Of a DNA stretch of 64,000 nucleotides, positions 27,048 through 35,985 are shown one piece after another; within the stretch, counting starts at the first letter, position 1, and each line of letters opens with the position of its first letter. This stretch comes from Gammaproteobacteria bacterium (GTDB lineage: Bacteria > Pseudomonadota > Gammaproteobacteria > Pseudomonadales > Halieaceae): assembly GCA_024644535.1 (NCBI GenBank), contig JAHEKX010000013.1, positions 18,913 through 82,912 of the forward strand, in the 5' to 3' direction. The notes under the pieces were generated by a model that saw nothing but the letters and a program-made list of their open reading frames with translations, did not search any database and was not told the DNA's origin. The position numbers and the translations under genes were made by a program.

Positions 27048-28723
27048 AGGCAAATCTAATTCTGTCGAACGTTTTGTTGGGTAAGTTTGCGGTTTTGACC
27101 TTGTTAGTCGGCTTGGTTGCAGGTTGTAACGAGTTGTCCAAAGATACTGCGGAGCCCGACCCCGTTGGTGGGCCGGCGCTGGTGCGGGTCTTAACAGAGT
27201 CGCAGTATCGAGCAACCATAAGAGATATTTTTGGTGAGGATGTGCCCGTTAATGGGCGATTCAATAAGCCAATTAGAAGTCATGGTTTGAACGCCGTTGG
27301 GTCTAGCGAAGCTGGGTTCTCCCCTGCTGCTCTCGAGCAATATGTCATATCGGCACTGGGTATAGCCGAGCACCTCGTCGATGAGGGTCGGTTTAATGAA
27401 TTAACGCCATGTGATTTGCCTGCCGGGGAAGTGGTAAACGAACGTTGTCTACGCGAATTTGTTTCGGAAGTAGGTTATCGACTGTTTCGGCGGCCGGTTT
27501 CAGATGAGCAACTGGCGCGGTTTGTATCTCAGGCACAATTCGCTCAAGCCACATTGGCTAGCCCTTACGCCGGCTTGCGGTATGCACTCGTATCGATGCT
27601 CACAGCACCTGAGTTTTTATTGCGCGTTGAGCGGGTAGAACCACGGTCGCACCGTGACGATCTGGCGGAGTTAGATGCGTATTCAAAGGCTGAGCGATTG
27701 AGTTTTTTTCTTGCGAATACCTCACCTGATCAAGCGCTGCTGGAGGCTGCCGCTAAGGGCGCACTCGATATTCCTGAAAAGCTATCGCAGCACGTAGAGC
27801 GGCTACTCGATGCGCCGACACTCGATGCGGCAGTACGCGCATTTTTTAGTGACATGCTGGGTTTTGGGGCATTTGATGAGCTTGTGAAAGATCTCGACCT
27901 TTATCCTGCGTATAACACTACTGTTGCGCTAGACGCTCAAGAGCAGACATTGCGAGATATCGTTCGCCATTTGATAAAGCAGAATGGGGATTACCGCGAT
28001 TTGTTCACTCTGCGAACCACTGAGTTGACCCGACCTTTAGGTGTGGTTTATCGACTTCCAGTTGCATCGCGAAACGGGTGGGAGTTGACGAAGTTTCAAG
28101 AGCCTAATCGCTTGGGAATACAAAGCCACCTATCGTTTTTAGCATTGCATTCTCATCCGGGCCGTTCGTCCCCGACTTTACGCGGCGCCTCTATTCGCGA
28201 GATATTTCTGTGTCAGGAAGTGCCTGACCCACCGGCTGATGTCGACTTTAGCGCGGTGCAAAGTGCCCCAACTGACACTATTAAAACAGGGCGCGACCGA
28301 CTGCAGATGCACAATAACGAGCCTTCCTGTTCGGGATGCCACAAAATTATGGATCCGCCCGGTTTGGTGCTTGAAAACTTCGATGGAATTGGTCAATTCC
28401 GTCAAACTGAAAGCGGTGCTGTTATTGATGCCAGTGGGGATCTCGACGGAGTGACATACCAAGACCACCAAGGGTTTGCTCAGGCGCTCCGAAACCACCG
28501 TGAAGCGCCACGCTGTGTGGTAGAGAAGATGTATCGTTACGCAATAGGGCGTGACACGGTCTGGAAAGAGCGGTATTACATGGATTATTTAATTAAGTCA
28601 TTCGAAGAGCAGGGCTATCGCATTACCGAGTTAATGCGAAGCATTGCGCTCAGTGAAAACTTTTTTAGTATTGCAAATCCGGCTGTTGCAGAGTTTGCTG
28701 GCCAGGAAGAGGAGTCGTTATGA
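27044..28723 (+). CDS. DUF1587-1595-1592-1588-1585 lipoprotein with one CxxCH heme motif
   Basis: A 559-residue lipoprotein (lipobox LVAGC, Cys28). The order of segments matches the planctomycete-type multi-DUF protein: DUF1587-like (VRVLTESQYRATIRDIFG), DUF1595-like (GYRLFRRPVSDEQL to MLTAPEFLLRVE), DUF1592-like (FFLANTSPDQALL), DUF1588-like (GIQSHLSFLALHSHPGRSSPTLRG and CSGCHKIMDPPGL), and DUF1585-like (CVVEKMYRYAIGRD). C429-C432-H433 is a c-type heme site. No biochemical function is established for this architecture. It overlaps both neighbouring genes by four bases, arguing for a tightly coupled periplasmic complex with the cytochrome. Confidence 0.8.
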   Translation: MKANLILSNVLLGKFAVLTLLVGLVAGCNELSKDTAEPDPVGGPALVRVLTESQYRATIRDIFGEDVPVNGRFNKPIRSHGLNAVGSSEAGFSPAALEQYVISALGIAEHLVDEGRFNELTPCDLPAGEVVNERCLREFVSEVGYRLFRRPVSDEQLARFVSQAQFAQATLASPYAGLRYALVSMLTAPEFLLRVERVEPRSHRDDLAELDAYSKAERLSFFLANTSPDQALLEAAAKGALDIPEKLSQHVERLLDAPTLDAAVRAFFSDMLGFGAFDELVKDLDLYPAYNTTVALDAQEQTLRDIVRHLIKQNGDYRDLFTLRTTELTRPLGVVYRLPVASRNGWELTKFQEPNRLGIQSHLSFLALHSHPGRSSPTLRGASIREIFLCQEVPDPPADVDFSAVQSAPTDTIKTGRDRLQMHNNEPSCSGCHKIMDPPGLVLENFDGIGQFRQTESGAVIDASGDLDGVTYQDHQGFAQALRNHREAPRCVVEKMYRYAIGRDTVWKERYYMDYLIKSFEEQGYRITELMRSIALSENFFSIANPAVAEFAGQEEESL

Positions 28724-30051
28724 AAAAACTGAACAGGCGAGGATTTCTTCGAGGAACACTTAATGGTCTAACACTTGGTGTGGCGCTGCCGGTTTTAGAT
28801 TGTTTTTTGACTGATAGCGGCAAGGCTTTTGCTGATACCGGTGCACGCATTCCCACGCGATTTGGTACTTGGATTTGGGGTTGCGGCCACATTCCTGAGC
28901 TATGGATTCCCTCATCTCAAGGGCATAATTACGAGATGCCGCCCCACCTTGCGTCACTGCAGCCGTATCGGCATAAGTTGGCGGTTTTGTCGGGGTTTGA
29001 CGTAAAGCTCGACGGTGTGCCAAATAAACCGCACGTTACAGGTTGCCTTGGTTTACGGACGGGAGTACCGGTACCTAACACGACGGTAAAGGCTCCGACT
29101 TTAGATGTTTTGATTGCCGACGTTATTGGCGCTCAAACAAGATTTCGGTCAATCGAGTTAAGTACTTCTGGCGCAAAAAAATCCTATTCCTATCGTGGGC
29201 CTGATTCTCCGAACCCCAGTGAAATTTCCCCCATGGATCTCTATCAAAGATTGTTTGTGGATGGTTTTCAGAACCCCAATAATAGAAGCTTTAAGCCTGA
29301 CCCGGAATTTATGGTGCAAAAAAGCGTTTTGTCGGGTGTGCAGGAGGAGCGCAGGCGGTTGCTGAAGTTGGTAGGTACGGGTGATCGCGCTAGGCTAGAT
29401 GAATACTTCACTTCCATACGCGAAATTGAGCAGAAATTGGCCTTTCAGCTTGAGCCACCGGCGCCGGTGGAAGGTTTTTCGCTGCCCGGCGCGCCGGAAG
29501 CTTGGAGTAATGATCCGACAATGGAAAATGTGATGGCAAAGCATAAAGTGATGGCAGAACTTCTTGCACGAGCACTGCAGTCACAGCAGACCCATGTTTT
29601 TAATGTCCTGCTGTCAGATACAGCGTCCAATTTGAGGCGGCCAGGAACAACATCGACATATCACACCTTGACGCATGAAGAGCCCGAGGATTTAGTCTTA
29701 GGCTATCAGCGCGAAGTTGCCTGGTTTGCTGAGCAGAGTATGTTTGCATGGCGAGATTTTGTTGCCGCACTGGATTCCATTCCTGAAGGTAATGGTACCT
29801 TGCTTGATAATTGTATCGTGCTGGCGCACTCGGATTGCTCAGTTGCGAAGTCGCACGCTGTAGATGGTATTCCCATGATGATAGCAGGTACAGGTGGCGG
29901 TCGAATCAAAACAGGTTTCCATTTGGCGGGTAATGCAGATCCCATAACCCGGGTTGGTCTAACACTTCAGCAGGTAATGGGTGTTCAGACATCGACTTGG
30001 GGTACCATGTCGATGCAAACGAACCGAGCCGTTACTGACTTGTTAGTCTAG
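28720..30051 (+). CDS. DUF1552 protein with Tat-type signal
   Basis: A 443-residue DUF1552 protein. The N-terminus NRRGFLRGTLNGLTLGVALPV carries a twin-arginine motif, so export of a folded, perhaps cofactor-bearing protein is likely. Family-typical stretches are FGTWIWGCGHIPELW, LAVLSGFD, HVTGCLGLRTG and the C-terminal DNCIVLAHSDCS. DUF1552 genes commonly sit beside DUF1592-type genes, as here, but no activity is known to me. The fold may be related to alkaline-phosphatase-like DUF1501 proteins; this is only a suggestion. It overlaps the previous gene (ATGA) and is 17 bases upstream of a two-component system. Confidence 0.8.
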   Translation: MKKLNRRGFLRGTLNGLTLGVALPVLDCFLTDSGKAFADTGARIPTRFGTWIWGCGHIPELWIPSSQGHNYEMPPHLASLQPYRHKLAVLSGFDVKLDGVPNKPHVTGCLGLRTGVPVPNTTVKAPTLDVLIADVIGAQTRFRSIELSTSGAKKSYSYRGPDSPNPSEISPMDLYQRLFVDGFQNPNNRSFKPDPEFMVQKSVLSGVQEERRRLLKLVGTGDRARLDEYFTSIREIEQKLAFQLEPPAPVEGFSLPGAPEAWSNDPTMENVMAKHKVMAELLARALQSQQTHVFNVLLSDTASNLRRPGTTSTYHTLTHEEPEDLVLGYQREVAWFAEQSMFAWRDFVAALDSIPEGNGTLLDNCIVLAHSDCSVAKSHAVDGIPMMIAGTGGGRIKTGFHLAGNADPITRVGLTLQQVMGVQTSTWGTMSMQTNRAVTDLLV

Positions 30052-30068
30052 CTGGACTTTTACAATCG

Positions 30069-30725
30069 ATGCGCGTGTTATTGGTTGAGGACGATTTACT
30101 GCTAGGAGAAACCATCAGTGATGCATTGACCGCTGAGGGTTACGTTGTCGATTGGGTTGTGCGCGGCGACGCGGCGCGTGACCCGTTGCGCAGTGACTTT
30201 TTTGACCTTGTGGTAATGGATAATCGGATGCCGGGAAAATCGGGTCTGCACATTCTTACCGAGTTACGCGAATCCCAGAATCCCGTTCCCGTACTGATGT
30301 TAAGCGCTTGCGATAGCTTGCAAGATAAGGTTGCAGGTCTTGATGCAGGTGCTGATGACTATCTGACTAAACCATTTGACATGGATGAGCTGTTTGCAAG
30401 GGTTCGTTCTTTGTTGCGACGCCACGGGCTTAAGACACCAATGTTATCAGCGGGTTCGTTGACTTTGGATGTTTCCTCTAGGCAAGTGTTTTTTGATCAA
30501 ATGCCAGTGCCCGACCTTACGGCAAAAGAAATTGCCATTCTAGAAGTGCTGCTTCGCAATCAACCGCGATTTGTTGCGAAACATCGATTACTGGAAAGTA
30601 GTTCGAGTTGGGATGATGAAATTACCCTCAATACCATCGAGGTTTACATATCACGTCTTCGTAAACGGTTTGGAGCCAATATTATCCAGACTATGCGTGG
30701 CGTTGGCTACCGGATAGCCGTGTGA
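30069..30725 (+). CDS. OmpR/PhoB-family response regulator (QseB-like)
   Basis: A 218-residue response regulator. The receiver domain (1-117) has the acidic pair E7-D8-D9, phosphoacceptor D51 in VMDNRMPG, S79 and K101 in LTKPF. The C-terminal winged helix (about 125-217) ends with YISRLRKRFGANIIQTMRGVGYRI. It starts 17 bases after the DUF1552 gene with no visible promoter between them, and its stop overlaps the kinase start (GTGA). It probably controls the exported cytochrome/DUF genes or their partners. Confidence 0.85.
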   Translation: MRVLLVEDDLLLGETISDALTAEGYVVDWVVRGDAARDPLRSDFFDLVVMDNRMPGKSGLHILTELRESQNPVPVLMLSACDSLQDKVAGLDAGADDYLTKPFDMDELFARVRSLLRRHGLKTPMLSAGSLTLDVSSRQVFFDQMPVPDLTAKEIAILEVLLRNQPRFVAKHRLLESSSSWDDEITLNTIEVYISRLRKRFGANIIQTMRGVGYRIAV

Positions 30726-32119
30726 TTATTCGAACGATTCGGTTTCGACTGATGAGCACGATCGTCGGATCGGTGTTGGCCACGTGGCTAGCAACGCTTG
30801 CCGTTGCCATATATTTTTCGCAGCAAACATTAAGCACGATCGTCGATCGGCAGCTGTTGCAGTACATGGATCTTGCTGAGAATAGCATGCAATTGATTTT
30901 CATGGATCCGGAGGGTGAGAGTTTTTTTTGGGAACGTCTATCGGGTGATGACAGCCATTTAATACGCTACGTCACTGACAGAGCTGGACGTAGGGGAGCC
31001 CCGGGGTTAGTGACGACCAATGTTTGGGTCGATGGATACCAAATCGTCTCGCATCAGCAGGGGGTGTCTTTCCCTGCGCCTGCCGGCGGTTTTCCGCGAT
31101 TGGTTGATCATTTTTTCAACTATGGGTCGGGCTGGAGGGTCGTGTATCGATTTAATGACTCACTGAATATATGGCTCGCCGTCGGCATGAATGTGCCAGC
31201 CGCCGCTAACAAAGACTACGCGTCCGAGTTGTTCAAGCCACTAATACCTTTATTTGTGGTGTTGCCCGTCTTGCTGGTCATGGTGTGGATTGGCATTAAT
31301 CGGAGTTTACGACCGTTGAGGAAGTTAACGCGTAGTGTGGACGCGCTCGATGTCGAATCGCTAGAACCGATAAAGCTTGATGAGCTTCCCAGTGAGCTTC
31401 AGTCGACCGTGGACTCTGTAAATGAATTGCTGCTTAGATTGCGAAGAGCCCTTGAGAGCGAGCATCGATTCACTGCGAATGCTGCGCATGAATTGCAAAC
31501 ACCTCTGGCTTCAATCAAGGCGGAGGTCCAGCACCATCAGCGTCTCGTTCAATCTAGCGATACGGGGCAAATGCTATCGCGTATTGCTAAAAGGGTGGAC
31601 CGTGCTGCCGATACGGTTGCACAGCTTTTAGTGCTAGCGAGAGTCGAGTCAAATAACATTCCATCGGTTAGTGAGCCTGTGTCCTTTGATATATTGCTGT
31701 ACGACTGTGTCGCCGACTTGGGGACTGTAGCGCTCTCTAAAAATCTGACAGTTAACGTAGACCAAGTTGCGCCTGTAAAAGTCATCGGAAATCGTACATG
31801 GCTGCAAATTCTTCTGCATAATTTAGTTGGTAACGCCTTTAAGTTTGCATTAAGTGACAGTGAAATAGGTGTTTTTTTGAAAGTAGTTAATGGGTGCGCT
31901 ACGTTAAGAATAGAGAACAGCTGCGCGAGTATCCCTGAAAATCTGTTGCCGATGTTGAGTGAGCGGTTCGTTACCGTAAAAGGCGAAAATCAGGCAGGTA
32001 GCGGTTTGGGATTGTCGATCGTTGAAAGAATTACTCAGTTGCATGGTGGGCGTTTTTCGACAGAATACCTGCGCTCGGAGCAGAGTTTTACGGTAACGCT
32101 CGAGTTACCTTGTGAATGA
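30722..32119 (+). CDS. Sensor histidine kinase (QseC-like)
   Basis: A 465-residue membrane kinase with GTG start overlapping the regulator stop. Two membrane segments (about 12-32 and 174-192) bracket a periplasmic sensor of about 140 residues. A HAMP-like linker (from about 193), the HisKA site H256 in NAAHELQTPLASIK, the N box NLVGNAFKFAL and the G box GSGLGLSIVERI follow. The periplasmic sensor does not match a ligand class I can name. Its position after exported redox genes suggests it senses the periplasmic substrate or redox state. Confidence 0.85.
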   Translation: MIIRTIRFRLMSTIVGSVLATWLATLAVAIYFSQQTLSTIVDRQLLQYMDLAENSMQLIFMDPEGESFFWERLSGDDSHLIRYVTDRAGRRGAPGLVTTNVWVDGYQIVSHQQGVSFPAPAGGFPRLVDHFFNYGSGWRVVYRFNDSLNIWLAVGMNVPAAANKDYASELFKPLIPLFVVLPVLLVMVWIGINRSLRPLRKLTRSVDALDVESLEPIKLDELPSELQSTVDSVNELLLRLRRALESEHRFTANAAHELQTPLASIKAEVQHHQRLVQSSDTGQMLSRIAKRVDRAADTVAQLLVLARVESNNIPSVSEPVSFDILLYDCVADLGTVALSKNLTVNVDQVAPVKVIGNRTWLQILLHNLVGNAFKFALSDSEIGVFLKVVNGCATLRIENSCASIPENLLPMLSERFVTVKGENQAGSGLGLSIVERITQLHGGRFSTEYLRSEQSFTVTLELPCE

Positions 32120-32267
32120 GATCTTTAAATCGGAGGGGGCAGCGCGACAAGCACACAGGCGGAGGCAATTTTTAATATGCAATAAGCATGAGTCTGTCGG
32201 CAACCTTTATTGGTAGCCTAGTTTACTGTGGCTATTTAATGACGATATAAGAAGGAAATTCACATTT

Positions 32268-33143
32268 ATGGGTACGCTACAAAATAAAGTTGCTATCGTT
32301 ACTGGGGCGAGTCGTGGGATGGGCCGAGGTATTGCGTTGGCTCTTGCTGAACAAGGCGCCACGGTTTATGTGTGTGGCCGTACACTGGACCAAGATGTGG
32401 ACGCGCCGTTGCCCGGTACGGTGATTAAAACGGCTGAAGAGTGCGATGCTCGTGGAGGCCGTGGTGTAGCGGTTCGGGTTGATTTGACCCAAGACTCTGA
32501 TATTCAGGCTTTGTTCGACCAAGTCTTTGAGGAAGAAGGGCGCCTCGACTTGTTGGTTAATAACGCAATGAGTATACCGAGCGATTTAACAGACTCGGTG
32601 GGTTTCTGGGAGAAACCGCTATCTAATTGGAGTATGTTTGATACTGGGGTGCGGGCAGCTTTTTTGGCGTCTCGCCATGCCGCGCGTATTATGGTGCAGC
32701 AAGGCTCGGGTTTAATTGTAGGTATTTCGGGTTATGTCGGTGTGACATACACCTACGATACGATATTTGGAACGACGAAATCGGCGACCGATCGTATGGC
32801 GCGTGATATGGCCGTCGAGCTCTACCCCTACAATGTAGCGTCAATTTCTTTGTGGCAGGGGTTTACCTTTACAGAAAGAGCTTTGAAAAACCTCGAAACC
32901 GTAGATGGCATGGCTGATCATTTAAATAGCTTGGCTGGTTCATCGGTTGAATTCCCGGGCCGTGTCATCTGTGCATTGTTGCAGGATGAGGCACTGATGG
33001 AAAAGTCGGGAGGTACGTTTATCAGTGCTGAGTTGGCGGCCGAGTATGGCGTTACAGATATCGACGGCAGAGTGATTAAGTCGTTACGCTCTGAGCGCGG
33101 TGCCCCAATTTGGACACCGCTGGCCTCAGCTAAAGCTAGTTAA
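32268..33143 (+). CDS. SDR protein, DHRS1-like, with Phe in place of the catalytic Tyr
   Basis: A 291-residue short-chain dehydrogenase homologue with the nucleotide motif TGASRGMG (12-19) and NNAMS (98-102). At the usual YxxxK site it reads F167-GTT-K171; the alignment is fixed by the flanking IFGTTKSATDRMARDMAVEL, which matches the helix of DHRS1-like proteins. Tyr residues at 161 and 163 are close by. Either the enzyme is inactive, uses another residue, or has been repurposed. ATG at 32268 follows AAGGAAA. It overlaps the convergent acyl-CoA dehydrogenase gene by eight bases. Confidence 0.8.
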   Translation: MGTLQNKVAIVTGASRGMGRGIALALAEQGATVYVCGRTLDQDVDAPLPGTVIKTAEECDARGGRGVAVRVDLTQDSDIQALFDQVFEEEGRLDLLVNNAMSIPSDLTDSVGFWEKPLSNWSMFDTGVRAAFLASRHAARIMVQQGSGLIVGISGYVGVTYTYDTIFGTTKSATDRMARDMAVELYPYNVASISLWQGFTFTERALKNLETVDGMADHLNSLAGSSVEFPGRVICALLQDEALMEKSGGTFISAELAAEYGVTDIDGRVIKSLRSERGAPIWTPLASAKAS

Positions 33144-34281
33144 GCATATCTCGCGCAATGATCATGCGCTGCACTTCACTGGTGCCCTCGTAGATTGCGG
33201 TGATCCGCACGTCTCGGGCCATTCTTTCCAGAGGGTACTCCGCATTATATCCATGCCCACCTAATACTTGCTGACCGTTGTAGCATGCACGATGAGCAGC
33301 TTCCGAGGCGAAGAGTTTTGCCATGCTTGCTTGGGTCGCAAATTCCGCGCCCAGATCCTTGAGCGTTGCAGCATTCATAATAAGCAGGCGTGCAGCCTCA
33401 AGTTCAGTTTGACTATCGGCTAGCATCCACTGAATTGCTTGAAAACTGGCGATAGGGTTACCAAATTGAACTCTCTCTTTCGCATATTCTGTGGCGTATT
33501 CGATCGCTGCTTTACCAATTCCGTAAGCTAACGATCCGATGCCAATACGGCCGCCCGCGAGTTCGCCAAGTGCTATTTGATAACCTCTATTCAAAGACCC
33601 CATCAAAGCAGAGTTTGGGACACGGCAGTTATCGAAAAATACCGAATTAGTCGGTGAGCCCTTTTGTCCCATTTTGTGTTCTGGCTTACCGATGGAAATT
33701 CCAGGCGTGTTGGCCTCCACCAAAAAACATGATATGCCGCGACCTCGGGGGGCGTCTTTATCGGTGACTGCCCATACCACAAATACGCCCGCGATCTCTC
33801 CACTTGTGATGTATGCTTTGGCGCCATTGATGACCCATGTGTCACCCTCTTGAACAGCGGTGGTGCGCATTCCAGAAGGGTCAGATCCGGCGCCTGGTTC
33901 GGTCAGGCAAAAGCCAGCAGCGAGGTATTCGCCGCTACATATCTTGGGTAGGTAGGTGGCTTTTTGTTCCTCGGAGGCCACCGATTGAATGACCTCTGCG
34001 ACCATATTAGTCACTGATACGGTCACTGCCGTGGATGCACATGCCTTAGCTAATTCGGTGATACTCAACGAAAATGCCACCGTACCAGCCTCGCTGCCAC
34101 CATAGGCTGCGGAGACGTTCAGGCCCATGAAGCCGAGTTTGGCAAGTTCTCGAAGATTGTTGTTGAATTGTTCACCACCTTCACCTCTATCTAATGCTGC
34201 TGCATTCGCGGATAGCTCGTTACTTGCAAACTCGTGCGCGGTGCTTTGTATTAAAAGCTGCTCTTCCGTTAGTTTAAACAT
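33136..34281 (-). CDS. Acyl-CoA dehydrogenase, short/medium-chain type
   Basis: A 381-residue standard acyl-CoA dehydrogenase. The ATG at 34281 is chosen because GAGG lies six bases upstream and homology begins at MFKLTEEQ; an earlier start adds eighteen unrelated residues. FCLTEPGAGSD is the flavin motif and IYEGTSEVQR carries the catalytic Glu of the MCAD/SCAD type, unlike the other dehydrogenases in the window. It is 71 bases downstream of the SDR gene on the same strand, giving a compact beta-oxidation pair (dehydrogenase plus 3-hydroxyacyl-CoA dehydrogenase). Confidence 0.9.
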   Translation of the reverse strand: MFKLTEEQLLIQSTAHEFASNELSANAAALDRGEGGEQFNNNLRELAKLGFMGLNVSAAYGGSEAGTVAFSLSITELAKACASTAVTVSVTNMVAEVIQSVASEEQKATYLPKICSGEYLAAGFCLTEPGAGSDPSGMRTTAVQEGDTWVINGAKAYITSGEIAGVFVVWAVTDKDAPRGRGISCFLVEANTPGISIGKPEHKMGQKGSPTNSVFFDNCRVPNSALMGSLNRGYQIALGELAGGRIGIGSLAYGIGKAAIEYATEYAKERVQFGNPIASFQAIQWMLADSQTELEAARLLIMNAATLKDLGAEFATQASMAKLFASEAAHRACYNGQQVLGGHGYNAEYPLERMARDVRITAIYEGTSEVQRMIIARDMLN

Positions 34282-34352
34282 ATTGCCTCGTTCTTTGCGT
34301 TCGATACTTAATGCGGCGGTCTTCATTGGCCCCACATCGTTTCAATCGTTAC

Positions 34353-35123
34353 TTATTTGGGCTGCATTCTCAGACCTGCATCCATGCGAATGCATTCGCC
34401 GTTAATGTAGTCGTTTTCGATAATGGCAATCATCATATGCGCGATATCAGAGGGCTTGCCAAGTCGTTGAGGATACAAAGGGGTTTTACTCAATGATTCC
34501 ACTACTGGCTCGGGAAGCGACTCGAACATCGGTGTTTCAATCAGCCCGGGCGCGATAGTATTGACCCGAATACCGTATCCTGCCAAATCTCTCGCTACCG
34601 GAAGCGTCAGAGCAACGATCCCTCCTTTGCTGGCGCTATACGCAGCTTGTCCCACTTGTCCCTCAAAGGCGGCGATGGAGGCAGTGTTAATAATTACGCC
34701 CCGGCCTCCGTCCTCTGTAACGGGCGAGTTCTTCGTCATTTGCTCGGCACAGAGTCGCAGCACATTGAAGGTGCCTGTGAGGTTAATGTCGAGAGTTTTC
34801 TTCCACAAGCTTAATGGAAACACGCCCTCCTTCCCGACGGTCTTACTGCCAGTTGCGATACCTGCGCAGTTGATGCAAATATGAATAGCTCCAAAGGTAG
34901 AAATTACATCTGCAACGCCAGCTGCAACTGAATCTTCATCGGTCACATCGACTTGGCAGTAAATGACATCGTCACCTAGATCTGCCGCGATTTTTTCACC
35001 GGCTGCGCTATTCACGTCAAATATGGCTACTCGGGCTCCACGGGCAACCAGATTTTCTAAAATTTCTTTGCCCATCCCAGACGCTCCGCCCGTGACTACG
35101 GCTACATGACTATTGATTTCCAT
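34353..35123 (-). CDS. SDR, 3-hydroxyacyl-CoA dehydrogenase type II (HSD17B10-like)
   Basis: A 256-residue SDR with TGGASGMG (11-18), NCAG (85-88), S149 and Y162-SAS-K166. The insert NSPVTEDGGRGVIINTASIAAFEGQVGQ is typical of type II 3-hydroxyacyl-CoA dehydrogenase (HADH2/HSD17B10), which oxidises 3-hydroxyacyl-CoAs and, in animals, also steroids. It is upstream of the acyl-CoA dehydrogenase on the same strand and is likely the first gene of a two-gene transcript. This is one of the better defined enzymes of the region. Confidence 0.85.
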   Translation of the reverse strand: MEINSHVAVVTGGASGMGKEILENLVARGARVAIFDVNSAAGEKIAADLGDDVIYCQVDVTDEDSVAAGVADVISTFGAIHICINCAGIATGSKTVGKEGVFPLSLWKKTLDINLTGTFNVLRLCAEQMTKNSPVTEDGGRGVIINTASIAAFEGQVGQAAYSASKGGIVALTLPVARDLAGYGIRVNTIAPGLIETPMFESLPEPVVESLSKTPLYPQRLGKPSDIAHMMIAIIENDYINGECIRMDAGLRMQPK

Positions 35124-35491
35124 ACTATACCCTTCTGCTTTTTCGCTGTTTTAATCTAAGCTTTGATCATTCCGACCGAGCACTAAGGTTTCGCGTCTTG
35201 GTTGGTCTGTGGTGAATTGTCGCGCGCTGTATTCCGTGCAAAGTGCTCTACAACTATGGCCTGACTAGCGATTCACATGGCGGCTTGTATTCTCGATCGT
35301 TTCCATGACAGTGAGCACTCGACCAATCTAGGGGCCGCCTTTTGACTTGGAAAGCGTTTGTAAACAAGCCCCTCGAAATCGTATCGTTACACTTGTACCC
35401 TTCTCTCAACCTTTCAGTCGTTCATGCATTGCTGTCAGCTGCGCGTGGTCAGGATACTGGATGCACGCAACGTGACGCTGAAATTATCTCT
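35124..35491. other. 368-bp intergenic region without a recognised gene
   Basis: It lies between the start of the minus-strand SDR gene and the end of the minus-strand ferredoxin gene. An open frame on the plus strand at 35342-35656 runs into the ferredoxin antisense and has no homology or codon pattern. It should hold the SDR promoter; I see no convincing repeats or RNA structure. Confidence 0.4.
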
Positions 35492-35812
35492 TTAGTACTG
35501 AGATTCAGGCAGTTTTATCACCATACCCTCGAGTTCAGGTGTAATCATAATTTGGCAACTCAAGCGGCTGTTGGACTGCCGTTCGGGTACGCAGTCAAGC
35601 ATCGCGTTTTCAATTTCGCCCATTGCAGGGAGGCAGTCCGTGAAATTGGGGTCTAGGTAGCAATGACAGGTTGCGCAGCTGCATGCCCCGCCGCATTCCG
35701 CGACGATAGCGTCAATGTCATTGTCGAGAGCCGCTTGCATCAGCGTCGTCCCATCGGTGGTCTCAATAGGGTGTTGAGTGCCATCGGCCGTTTCGAAAGT
35801 TATCGAGGTCAT
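35492..35812 (-). CDS. Adrenodoxin/vertebrate-type [2Fe-2S] ferredoxin
   Basis: A 106-residue ferredoxin. The cluster ligands C40, C46, C49 and C86 follow the CX5CX2C...C spacing of the adrenodoxin/putidaredoxin type, in AECGGACSCATCHCY and LSCQIM. Such ferredoxins carry electrons from an NAD(P)H reductase to P450 or Rieske oxygenases. No reductase or P450 gene is in the window, while two Rieske oxygenases are, so it may serve them. It is divergent from the DUF1330/OYE genes. Confidence 0.85.
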   Translation of the reverse strand: MTSITFETADGTQHPIETTDGTTLMQAALDNDIDAIVAECGGACSCATCHCYLDPNFTDCLPAMGEIENAMLDCVPERQSNSRLSCQIMITPELEGMVIKLPESQY

Positions 35813-35840
35813 TCTGCTTCTTTCCTGTGCTGAATTCCAC

Positions 35841-35859
35841 TAATCAACAATGCTGATTA
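35841..35859. promoter_or_regulatory. Inverted repeat TAATCA-N7-TGATTA in divergent promoter
   Basis: Perfect 6-bp arms at 35841-35846 and 35854-35859 lie 28 bases upstream of the ferredoxin start, in the region divergent with the DUF1330 gene. Size and A/T content fit an operator. The protein that binds it is unknown. Confidence 0.35.
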
Positions 35860-35912
35860 ATAATTGACGAGAGTGTGTAATTTATCGTTAAATTTGGCTG
35901 GTGTAAAGAAGC

Positions 35913-35933
35913 CCTGCGTGAGTTTTACGCAGG
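35913..35933 (+). promoter_or_regulatory. Hairpin CCTGCGT/ACGCAGG upstream of DUF1330-OYE genes
   Basis: CCTGCGT at 35913-35919 pairs perfectly with ACGCAGG at 35927-35933 around a 7-base loop, 52 bases before the DUF1330 start. No preceding gene on this strand needs a terminator, so it may be an operator or a leader-RNA element. Confidence 0.35.
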
Positions 35934-35985
35934 TGATTCTGTTGCCGATCGCGGCCAGTTTTAATATTTTGATCGAGTAAAAAGT

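Noticed and set aside
35342..35656. Open frame on the plus strand before and over the ferredoxin gene
   Set aside because: Runs antisense into a certain ferredoxin gene and shows no protein-like pattern.
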